Positions 5,870 through 11,977 of a DNA stretch of 11,977 nt are shown here, piece by piece. Location: contig JAFQVU010000097.1 of assembly GCA_017407885.1 (NCBI GenBank), positions 1-11,977 on the forward strand. Direction: 5' to 3'. Below the pieces are notes generated by a model. The model was not told the DNA's origin. It saw nothing but the letters and a program-made list of their open reading frames with translations, and searched no databases. Numbering within the stretch: position 1 is the stretch's first letter; each line of letters opens with the position of its first letter. The stretch comes from Clostridia bacterium. Lineage in GTDB: Bacteria > Bacillota_A > Clostridia > Oscillospirales > CAG-272. Made by a program: the position numbers and the translations under genes.

Positions 5870-6397
5870 ATGGCAATAGATATGCGTACGGTTCTTTCGG
5901 GAGAAGTCGCAAAACTCGCGCTTGATTATGACTTTTCTCTCACGGAAAGGGACTTCGGATTTGATACGGATATTAACGGTGTGGTTTTTACAAAGCCTGC
6001 ACATGTGAGCGGCGAAATCGTTAACATGGGCGGTTATATCGGACTCACTGCCACGGTAAGCGTTTGCTATAATACCGAATGTGCGCGTTGCTTAAAGCCG
6101 CTTGAACGCCGCTTTGAGGTGACTTTTGAGCGTACGGTGGTGAATCGCGGCGAGCTTGTCAACACGAGCGATGAGGAAGCTGATGACTACATTCAGATAG
6201 TCGATGGCATGCTTGAGCTTGATTCTGTTGCCGCAGAACAGATCCTAATGGAATTTCCGCTGAAGGAAGTTTGCTCCGAGGATTGCAAGGGACTTTGCCC
6301 GAAGTGCGGCAAGGACCTAAATGACGGTGACTGCGGATGTGTGAAAAAAGAAATTGATCCGAGACTCGCAATTTTGCAAAAACTACTTGAAAAATAA
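5870..6397 (+). CDS. DUF177/YceD family protein (zinc-cysteine, linked to L32)
   Basis: 175 residues from the ATG at 5870, chosen because GGAGGT (5858-5863) is 6 bases upstream. The in-frame ATG at 5864 abuts that site, and the one at 5834 lies at the transcription start. The DUF177 signature is present: a beta-rich N-terminal half and the CARCLKPLERRFEVTFER block, with C71 and C74. The C-terminus is cysteine-rich (C135, C139, C143, C146, C155, C157), as in the clostridial version, and probably binds zinc. The family is almost always encoded just before rpmF and is linked to 23S rRNA/50S maturation in other bacteria. That role is transferred by family here. The plsX-fabH genes that often follow this pair elsewhere are absent. 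Confidence 0.9.
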   Translation: MAIDMRTVLSGEVAKLALDYDFSLTERDFGFDTDINGVVFTKPAHVSGEIVNMGGYIGLTATVSVCYNTECARCLKPLERRFEVTFERTVVNRGELVNTSDEEADDYIQIVDGMLELDSVAAEQILMEFPLKEVCSEDCKGLCPKCGKDLNDGDCGCVKKEIDPRLAILQKLLEK

Positions 6398-6415
6398 AAA
6401 TAATTGATGTATAAT
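6387..6415 (+). promoter_or_regulatory. Probable internal promoter for rpmF
   Basis: TTGAAA (6387-6392), a 17-bp spacer, and TATAAT (6410-6415). The -35 lies within the last codons of the DUF177 gene and the -10 just past its stop. Transcription would begin near 6422, allowing L32 to be made in excess of the upstream protein. Confidence 0.7.
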
Positions 6416-6449
6416 ATAAAGTGTTATACAGTTAAGGAGGTGTCGTGAA

Positions 6450-6629
6450 ATGGCAGTACCGAAGAAGAAAGTCTCCAGTGCGAGACGCGATAAGAGAAGA
6501 TCTAACGTATGGAAGCTCGAAATGCCGGGTATGGTAAAGTGCCCGAAGTGCGGTGAGTACAACCTCGCACACAGAGTTTGCAGAGCTTGCGGAACCTACA
6601 AGGGTGAGCAGGTCATCAACGTTGACTAA
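6450..6629 (+). CDS. rpmF: Large ribosomal subunit protein bL32
   Basis: 59 residues, [20 protein letters not shown] and on, the standard L32 N-terminus and length. A complete zinc-ribbon cysteine set (C31-x2-C34 and C44-x2-C47) marks the C+ form of the protein, which needs zinc. AAGGAGGTG is an excellent ribosome-binding site 7 bases before the ATG. The gene sits 52 bp after the DUF177 gene and is followed 3 bp later by a strong terminator, closing the unit. No C-minus (zinc-free) paralogue is in the window. Confidence 0.97.
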   Translation: MAVPKKKVSSARRDKRRSNVWKLEMPGMVKCPKCGEYNLAHRVCRACGTYKGEQVINVD

Positions 6630-6632
6630 AGT

Positions 6633-6672
6633 AAAAAAGCGCCTGCTGTCGTTTGACGGCAGGTGCTTTTTT
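6633..6672 (+). terminator. Intrinsic terminator after rpmF
   Basis: An 18-bp stem (6633-6650 with 6655-6672, two G-U pairs) with a GTTT loop. The outer pairs are six A against six T, so the T-run doubles as the U-tract and the element may also act on the opposite strand. Confidence 0.9.
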
Positions 6673-6718
6673 GTCGTGATTTGCTGATCGTTTTGTCGAG
6701 CCAATCAACATCCTACAC

Positions 6719-6747
6719 TTGACAAATACCGTGAGGTGCGGTAAAAT
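6719..6747 (+). promoter_or_regulatory. Sigma-A-type promoter of the acetyltransferase-rqcH unit
   Basis: TTGACA (6719-6724), a 17-bp spacer, and TAAAAT (6742-6747). Transcription should start near 6754, about 24 nt before the ATG at 6778, which carries a GGAGGA ribosome site. Confidence 0.85.
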
Positions 6748-6777
6748 TAATGTATTACATCAATTTTCGGAGGAACT

Positions 6778-7500
6778 ATGAGCGGCGATTTCAAAATAAC
6801 ACAAGCACCGCGCGATGAAGCATGGCTGCATGGGGCGGAGATCGCGGTACCGCTTGAGATAACCGTGCGTGACGGCGAAGCGAAAATTGAATATTACCCG
6901 TCGGCGAAGCCGCTTGTTGACGAGTTTTTACGTTTGTTCGGAAATATCGCCGACTCGGTTTTTTCACACGATGCAATCTCGTGGGCGAATGAAAAATTCG
7001 GCGAGTTTCTTGAGGAATACGGCTTTGAATTAAGTCCCGATTCCGGCGATTATTATATAAATTACACGCTTAAATCTGGCAAAAACGCCGCTGTACCCGA
7101 GGTGCGACGGATTTGCGGTGGTGAGGGATATACCGATCTTACCGATACCGATATTGATGGACTCATCTCCGAGGGATATATCATATATGCGGCGGTTGTG
7201 GGAAACGATATAGTCGCCGTAGCAAACACGGGTGAACCGATATCGAAGGATACTCCGAGCGAGGTTGAAATCGGAGTTGATACGGCAGAAAAATACCGCC
7301 GTATGGGATACGGAAAAGCGTGCGTTTGTGCGTTGATTCGCGAGCTTTCGGAAAGAGGGCACGTCGCCGTATATGAATGCGCATCGGGTAATACTGCTTC
7401 GATACGACTTGCCGAAAGTTTAGGCGGTACGGTGAATTTACGGAAATTTTATATAGTCGGTTTCAGAAAAGAAGACATGGAGGACAGTTATGGCATTTGA
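6778..7500 (+). CDS. GNAT-family N-acetyltransferase with unrecognised N-terminal domain
   Basis: 240 residues. The C-terminal half (about 135-230) has GNAT features. A strand pair (YIIYAAVVGNDIVAVANTG) precedes VEIGVDTAEKYRRMGYGKAC, whose RRMGYG (174-179) is the acetyl-CoA pyrophosphate-binding loop. It is followed by a helix and the N205-T-A-S segment before LAESLGG, typical of motif B. Residues 1-110 match no domain I can name. They are acidic and mixed alpha/beta, so this may be a two-domain GNAT. The acceptor is unknown; a small molecule or a protein N-terminus are both possible. GGAGGA lies 6 bases before the ATG. Its last 11 bases overlap the start of rqcH, so the two are translated in tandem, which hints at but does not prove a link to ribosome quality control. 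Confidence 0.75.
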   Translation: MSGDFKITQAPRDEAWLHGAEIAVPLEITVRDGEAKIEYYPSAKPLVDEFLRLFGNIADSVFSHDAISWANEKFGEFLEEYGFELSPDSGDYYINYTLKSGKNAAVPEVRRICGGEGYTDLTDTDIDGLISEGYIIYAAVVGNDIVAVANTGEPISKDTPSEVEIGVDTAEKYRRMGYGKACVCALIRELSERGHVAVYECASGNTASIRLAESLGGTVNLRKFYIVGFRKEDMEDSYGI

Positions 7501-9241
7501 TGCGGGAATGGTTGCCGCTATTGTAAACGAGCTTAATATGCGCATAAGAGGCGCACGAGTGGAGAAGGTCACACAGCCCGAGCGTGACGAGCTTGTTCTG
7601 CTTTTGCATCTCGGACGTGAGAATATGCGTCTTTCGCTGTCGTCTGGGACAAATAATCCTCACTTTAATATTACCTCAACAGTCAAGGAAAATCCCATGA
7701 CGCCGCCTATGTTCTGCATGCTGCTTCGCAAGCATCTGACGGGGGCGCGTATTGCGGATATTACACAGCTCGGCTTCGAGCGCGCGGTCGAATTTGCATT
7801 TGAGTGCTATGATGAGCTTGGTTTTGAGACGAAAAAATATCTCGTTACCGAGACCATGGGCAAATACAGTAATATAATCCTGCTGAACAACGAAAAGAAG
7901 GTCATCAGCGCACTGAAAATAATCGACCTCGCAACAAGCAATGTAAGACAGATCCTTCCCGGATTTCTATATGAACTGCCGCCGGAGCAGAAGAAGCTTT
8001 CTCCGATAAACACGACAGAAGAAGATTTCCGTGCGGTGCTCGAAAAATCCGAAGATATGCCTGCGGATAAGTTTATTTTGTCGAATTTTTACGGCTTTGC
8101 GGCGATTGTTGCAAGAGAGATTGCTTACCGTGCATCGGGGAGCGTTGATGCGCCGATATCTTCGTGCGATCCTGATAGATTGTGGAAGAGCTTTTCTTTC
8201 GTTGCAGAGTGCATAAATGCCCGTACCTGCGAGCCGTGGCTGGTGTCCGATAAATCGGGAAAACCGATCGAGTATCTTTTCTTCGAGCCGCTTGAATACG
8301 GTTCGGATTTTGAAGTGAAGCGGCTTGCTGATTTCGGTATTCTGCTTGACGAATACTTTACCTTGCGCGACCGTGCAGAACGGATACGTCAGCGTACCGC
8401 CGACATTTTCAGACTTCTCTCAAATGCGGAAGCGCGTCTTTCAAAGAAGCTCGCGATTCAGCGGCAGGATCTTATTTCCTGTGCGGACAAGGAACGATAC
8501 AAGCTTTGGGGCGATCTTATAACGGGCAATATATACCGTCTGTCGCGCGGCATGGAGAGTGCGGTTCTCGAAAACTATTACGAGGACAAGTGCCCGACTG
8601 TGGAAATACCGCTTGACAAGCGGCTTACCCCACAGCAGAATGCGCAGAAATACTATAAAAAGTACAACAAATCGAAAACCGCGGAAATTGAGCTTGCCAA
8701 GCAGATAAAGCTTGCCGAAGCGGAGCTTGAGTATGTTTATACGGTCTTTGATTCGCTTACGAGAGCTGAGACCGAGAGCGATATCCTCGAAATACGCGAG
8801 GAACTTCACAGTGCGGGGTATGCTTCGCGCATGAAGAATTACTCGCCCAAAAAGATGTCCGCTCCGAAGCCGATGGAGTTTAAAACAAGCGGCGGATACC
8901 GCGTGCTTTGCGGCAAAAACAATCATCAGAACGACTATCTTACCACGCGCCTTGCCTCAAAGCAGGATTACTGGTTCCATGTCAAAAATCAGCCCGGATC
9001 GCACTGCGTCATGTTCTGTGATGGGGAAGAACCGTCGGAGCGCGATTTTACCGAGGCTGCGATGATCGCGGCGGTACATTCAAAGGTTTCGGACGGAGTA
9101 AACGTGGCGGTGGATTACACGCTGATACGCAATATCCGCAAGCCGAGCGGCTCAAAGCCGGGATTCGTGACGTACGCAGCGAATTACACGGCGTTTGTTA
9201 CGCCGGATGAGCGGCTTGTCGCCGCGCTTCGCGTGAAATAA
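7490..9241 (+). CDS. rqcH: RqcH (NFACT family), ribosome quality control factor
   Basis: 583 residues, full family length. The NFACT-N domain (1 to about 170) includes MAFDAGMVAAIVNELN, PPMFCMLLRKHL and MGKYSNIILLN. A helix-hairpin-helix-like middle (about 175-235) and helical coiled-coil segments (about 290-325 and 384-425) follow. The NFACT-R (DUF814) domain (about 460-575) carries GKNNHQNDYLT from 475, WFHVKNQPGSH and NIRKPSGSKPG. RqcH binds stalled 50S-peptidyl-tRNA complexes and recruits tRNA-Ala to add a C-terminal alanine tail, a degradation tag. The position matching B. subtilis D97-R98 reads E97-R98, with the arginine kept. GGAGGA (7479-7484) lies 5 bases before the ATG, which is inside the end of the acetyltransferase gene. 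Older annotations call homologues fibronectin-binding proteins; a cytoplasmic RQC role is far more likely. Confidence 0.93.
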   Translation: MAFDAGMVAAIVNELNMRIRGARVEKVTQPERDELVLLLHLGRENMRLSLSSGTNNPHFNITSTVKENPMTPPMFCMLLRKHLTGARIADITQLGFERAVEFAFECYDELGFETKKYLVTETMGKYSNIILLNNEKKVISALKIIDLATSNVRQILPGFLYELPPEQKKLSPINTTEEDFRAVLEKSEDMPADKFILSNFYGFAAIVAREIAYRASGSVDAPISSCDPDRLWKSFSFVAECINARTCEPWLVSDKSGKPIEYLFFEPLEYGSDFEVKRLADFGILLDEYFTLRDRAERIRQRTADIFRLLSNAEARLSKKLAIQRQDLISCADKERYKLWGDLITGNIYRLSRGMESAVLENYYEDKCPTVEIPLDKRLTPQQNAQKYYKKYNKSKTAEIELAKQIKLAEAELEYVYTVFDSLTRAETESDILEIREELHSAGYASRMKNYSPKKMSAPKPMEFKTSGGYRVLCGKNNHQNDYLTTRLASKQDYWFHVKNQPGSHCVMFCDGEEPSERDFTEAAMIAAVHSKVSDGVNVAVDYTLIRNIRKPSGSKPGFVTYAANYTAFVTPDERLVAALRVK

Positions 9242-9256
9242 GCACAAAATAAAGAT

Positions 9257-9297
9257 AAAAGGAGTTGCTGCACAGTGGTTGCGGTCAGCTCCTTTTT
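9257..9297 (+). terminator. Intrinsic terminator after rqcH
   Basis: AAAAGGAG (9257-9264) pairs with CTCCTTTT (9289-9296), with additional weak pairing inside (CTG/CAG) and a T-run at 9293-9297. It starts 15 bp past the rqcH stop. Confidence 0.7.
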
Positions 9298-9414
9298 GTA
9301 TACGGTTGCTATGGTCCAAGAGTAAAATCCGGCATAAATCCCCACGCACATTATGTACAAAAAAATAATATCTTCATTATTAAAAGAAAATTTTCAAAAA
9401 TATGCGAAAAACTC
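9298..9414. other. AT-rich non-coding spacer upstream of the dprA promoter
   Basis: Between the rqcH terminator and the dprA promoter I find no plausible coding frame or RNA. The second half (from about 9350) is very A/T-rich and could act as an UP element for the promoter at 9415. Confidence 0.5.
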
Positions 9415-9443
9415 TTGCAATTTCATGCGTGAAGAGTTATACT
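9415..9443 (+). promoter_or_regulatory. Sigma-A-type promoter of dprA-topA
   Basis: TTGCAA (9415-9420), a 17-bp spacer, and TATACT (9438-9443). Transcription should begin near 9450, leaving a leader of about 95 nt before the dprA ATG. Confidence 0.72.
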
Positions 9444-9473
9444 ATTAAGAGGTATATTATTTTGTAAGAATAA

Positions 9474-9530
9474 TTTCGCCGCGCGGTTTACAGTTTTTTG
9501 TGTTAGCTTACATCAAGACGCCGCGGGAAA
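9474..9530 (+). promoter_or_regulatory. Possible leader hairpin overlapping the dprA ribosome site
   Basis: TTTC-g-CCGCG (9474-9483, one bulged G) can pair with CGCGGGAAA (9522-9530), a 9-bp stem around a 38-base loop. The 3' arm contains the GGGAAA part of the ribosome site GGGAAAGGA (9525-9533). Folding is inferred by eye and its energy was not calculated. Confidence 0.35.
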
Positions 9531-9543
9531 GGAATACTTGACT

Positions 9544-10932
9544 ATGAATGATATAATTTACTGGGTGTGGCTTGCGCAGAGAAACGGTGCAGGACATTCC
9601 GATGCTGTGAAAATGCTGAAGCATTTTCCCGGCGGCGCCCGTGAAATATATGAGGCCTCTTACGAACAGCTGTCTGCCTGTAAGGAATGCAGCGGCGGAT
9701 TTATACGCAGACTGACAAATCACGATCTGCACGATGCGGAACGCACGCTTGAATTCTGCTTTATGAATGGGATTCGCGTTGTTACATGTGCATCGCCTAA
9801 TTACCCGAGACGTCTGCATGACCTTTTCAATAAACCGATCGTCCTTTATGTACGCGGTATGATCGAGGATCTGAATGAACGCTTCTGCGTTAGTATAGTC
9901 GGTACACGCAGTATGTCCGGTTACGGAAAGCATATGGCGTTTACACTCGCACGACAGCTTATTGCTTACGGCGCTATTATAATAAGCGGTGCCGCATACG
10001 GCGTTGATTCTGCCGCGAACAATACCGCGGTGTTTATGGAAGAACCGACTGTGGCGGTGCTTGGTTCGGGCGTGAATGTTCCGTATCCTGCCAAAAATGA
10101 GCAGATGCTCAATTGGATCGCCGCAAACGGTATGGTTGTCAGCGAGTTTGAGCCTAACACTCCACCTTACGGCAGCAATTTCCCGATACGAAATCGCATT
10201 ATAAGCGGTCTTGCTGATGCGGTTGTTGTGGTTGAGGGCGGCGCGAAAAGCGGTTCGCTTATTACGGCTCGCTGTGCCGCAGATCAGGGGCGCAGAGTTT
10301 ATGCGGTGCCCGGAAATGTCGGCGCGCCGGGAAGCGTTGGACCGAACAATCTTATACGCGATGGCGCGAAGCTCGTTACACGAAGTGAGGATATAATCGA
10401 GGATTTTGCGGATAAATTTTCGCTTTCCAAGCTTGACCGAATAATAAAGAGCGATAAATATCTGCGTTATGAATATAATCATAACGTACCCGTACAGCCG
10501 GAAAATGTACAGATTACGCCGGCAGAGCAGGATAAGATGTCGGGCATAAAAGTTCCGCCGATCAAAAAAGCAGAATCGGGCGACTCGCTTCCGGATATAC
10601 CAAATCCAAGTGATTATAAACGCGCATCCGACCAAAAAGCCGAGAGCCCGGCAAGAGCGCTGTTTCGACGTACAGCAGAAAAAAAGGTTAATACTGCAAA
10701 AAAGGTGGATGTTAAGAAAAATGCTGACGATGAACGTCAGCGGATAATGGCAATGTTTGATGACACGCAAATGCGCATTTTCAACGCGATGCCTGACGAG
10801 GGCGCAATAACACCCGATAAGCTGGCACAGACGGGAATATCAACGGATCTGATACTCGCGTCACTTACGATGCTTGAGCTTTACTGCGCTGTGGAATCGC
10901 TTCCCGGCGGTCTATACCGTAAAATAATCTGA
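9544..10932 (+). CDS. dprA: DprA (DNA-processing protein A), long form with winged-helix C-terminus
   Basis: 462 residues from the ATG at 9544. A TTG at 9538, 4 bases from the ribosome site, would add two residues and cannot be excluded. An N-terminal helical SAM-like region (1 to about 70) precedes the Rossmann/SLOG core. The core includes SIVGTRSMSGYG (from 118), SGAAYGVDSAA (148-158), NFPIRNRIISGLADAVVVVE, KSGSLITA and AVPGNVGAPGSVGPN. Residues about 292-402 form a long lysine-rich, probably disordered linker. A winged-helix domain (about 404-462, ending LPGGLYRKII) follows. DprA binds incoming single-stranded DNA and loads RecA during transformation. It is widespread even where competence is unproven, and no other competence gene is visible here. 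Most homologues are roughly 290-380 residues, so the linker makes this one long. topA follows 26 bp later. Confidence 0.93.
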   Translation: MNDIIYWVWLAQRNGAGHSDAVKMLKHFPGGAREIYEASYEQLSACKECSGGFIRRLTNHDLHDAERTLEFCFMNGIRVVTCASPNYPRRLHDLFNKPIVLYVRGMIEDLNERFCVSIVGTRSMSGYGKHMAFTLARQLIAYGAIIISGAAYGVDSAANNTAVFMEEPTVAVLGSGVNVPYPAKNEQMLNWIAANGMVVSEFEPNTPPYGSNFPIRNRIISGLADAVVVVEGGAKSGSLITARCAADQGRRVYAVPGNVGAPGSVGPNNLIRDGAKLVTRSEDIIEDFADKFSLSKLDRIIKSDKYLRYEYNHNVPVQPENVQITPAEQDKMSGIKVPPIKKAESGDSLPDIPNPSDYKRASDQKAESPARALFRRTAEKKVNTAKKVDVKKNADDERQRIMAMFDDTQMRIFNAMPDEGAITPDKLAQTGISTDLILASLTMLELYCAVESLPGGLYRKII

Positions 10933-10958
10933 CAAAGCAAAAGGAGAACATTCTTCAC

Positions 10959-11977
10959 ATGGCAAATCTTGTTATAATGGAGTCGCCGACAAAGGCGGGA
11001 ACAGTTAAGGGATATCTTGGCTCTGGCTATAAGGTCGTGGGCTGTACCGGTCATATTCGCGATCTTCCGAAGAGCACGCTCGGAATTGATATTGAAGACG
11101 ATTTTAAGGCAAAGTATATAAATATACGCGGCAAGGGTGACCTTATAAAGAGCCTTAAAAAGGACGCAAAGAATGCGGATAAAGTCTTTCTCGCAACGGA
11201 CCCTGACCGCGAGGGTGAGGCTATTGCATGGCATCTTGCGGAAGCGCTTGGTCTTCCCGAGAATAAGATAAAGCGCGTGACTTTTAACGAAATCACAAAG
11301 AAAGCAGTCAAAGCCGGAATGAAAACACCGCGCGAGATAGATATGGGACTTGTAAATTCCCAGCAGGCTCGACGCATACTTGACCGTATTGTTGGTTACA
11401 AATTAAGTCCGTTCCTTTGGAAGACTATCAAGAGCGGTCTTTCCGCAGGACGTGTGCAGTCGGTTGCGACACGCATACTTGTCGAGCGCGAGGAAGAGAT
11501 ACGCGCATTTGTCACCGAGGAGTACTGGACCGTCGATGTCGCGCTTGAGAATAAGAGCCGCGGTAAGATAAAGGCAAAATTCTACGGCGATAAAAAGGGA
11601 AAAATGGAGCTTCATTCCGAAGCCGAGACCATGAAGGTCGTCGAAGCTGTTGAAGGCAAGGAATTTTCTGTTAAGTCGGTCAAAAAGGCGATCCGCGTGA
11701 AGAATCCCGCACCGCCCTTTACCACTTCTACTCTTCAGCAGGAAGCATCCCGCAGACTCGGCTTCCAGTCACAACGTATCATGCGTGTGGCGCAGGAGCT
11801 TTACGAAGGTATAAACCTCGGTGCTTCAAGCGGCGGCACACAAGGTCTTATCACCTATATGCGTACCGACTCGCTCCGTATTGCCGATGAAGCGGCGGAT
11901 GCGGCGCAGGCGTATATTACCGAAAAGTACGGCGAGAATTTTTATCCTGCACAGCGCCGTATCTATAAGACCAAAGC
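10959..11977 (+). CDS. topA: DNA topoisomerase I (type IA), N-terminal part; runs off window
   Basis: 339 residues from the ATG at 10959 with no stop before the window edge. AAGGAG (10941-10946) lies 12 bases upstream. The TOPRIM domain has the catalytic glutamate E8 (VIMESPTK) and the metal-binding DPDREGE (81-87). SAGRVQSVATR (162-172) belongs to the DNA-binding core, and ITYMRTDS holds the active-site tyrosine Y300 that forms the 5'-phosphotyrosyl link. The enzyme relaxes negatively supercoiled DNA, limiting supercoiling behind transcription. The C-terminal half, usually with zinc-ribbon repeats, is outside the window. The dprA-topA order is common in Firmicutes, and both genes probably share the promoter at 9415. 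Confidence 0.96.
   Translation, partial: MANLVIMESPTKAGTVKGYLGSGYKVVGCTGHIRDLPKSTLGIDIEDDFKAKYINIRGKGDLIKSLKKDAKNADKVFLATDPDREGEAIAWHLAEALGLPENKIKRVTFNEITKKAVKAGMKTPREIDMGLVNSQQARRILDRIVGYKLSPFLWKTIKSGLSAGRVQSVATRILVEREEEIRAFVTEEYWTVDVALENKSRGKIKAKFYGDKKGKMELHSEAETMKVVEAVEGKEFSVKSVKKAIRVKNPAPPFTTSTLQQEASRRLGFQSQRIMRVAQELYEGINLGASSGGTQGLITYMRTDSLRIADEAADAAQAYITEKYGENFYPAQRRIYKTK

Noticed and set aside
9508..10770. 420-codon open frame on the minus strand
   Set aside because: It is antisense to dprA, whose motifs are unmistakable. The translation is Arg/His/Ile-rich without domain character and there is no ribosome site, as expected for a complementary-strand shadow.
1..11977. CRISPR array, insertion sequence, prophage or integrative element
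   Set aside because: No regularly spaced repeats, transposase, integrase or tRNA attachment site is visible; the gene content is core.

Overview
The window reads as a chromosomal core segment from a spore-forming Firmicute of the class Clostridia, plausibly near the Ruminococcaceae/Oscillospiraceae. The lineage is inferred from the 3' end of spoVG, a large SRP RNA with an Alu domain lying directly upstream of dnaX, the order SRP RNA-dnaX-ybaB-recR (as in Bacillus), an RqcH/NFACT gene, and consensus sigma-A promoters with strong Shine-Dalgarno sites. I see no insertion sequence, phage gene, tRNA, rRNA or CRISPR array.

Layout. 1-147: end of spoVG, then two perfect palindromes. 254-1675 (-): membrane-anchored G5/M23 peptidase with its own promoter. 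1954-2130 (-): a 58-residue Arc-like ribbon-helix-helix protein, divergent from a 109-residue SLOG (DUF2493/YspA-like) protein at 2272-2601 (+). The 141-bp gap between them carries four TGACGTCA-type boxes. 2606-2636: terminator. 2781-3162: SRP RNA with promoter and a long closing stem. 3181-5769: dnaX, ybaB, recR. 5798-6672: a promoter, the DUF177/YceD gene and rpmF (L32), with a second promoter for rpmF and a terminator. 6719-9297: promoter, a GNAT-type acetyltransferase, overlapping rqcH, and a terminator. 9415 to the end: promoter, structured leader, dprA, and topA, which runs off the window.

How the genes fit together. Most of the window is information processing: DNA polymerase III clamp loading (dnaX), recombination and single-strand DNA handling (recR, dprA, ybaB), topology (topA), protein targeting (SRP RNA), and ribosome assembly and rescue (L32, rqcH). 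Three genes fall outside the track of long ORFs because they are short or cut by the window edge: the ribbon-helix-helix gene, rpmF and topA.

The best candidate for something not well described is the divergent repressor-like/SLOG pair. Its intergenic region holds a 16-bp perfect palindrome and three related boxes at intervals of 30, 22 and 21 bp. One box sits in the spacer of the repressor's own promoter, which suggests a small autoregulated module controlling a putative nucleotide-binding SLOG protein.
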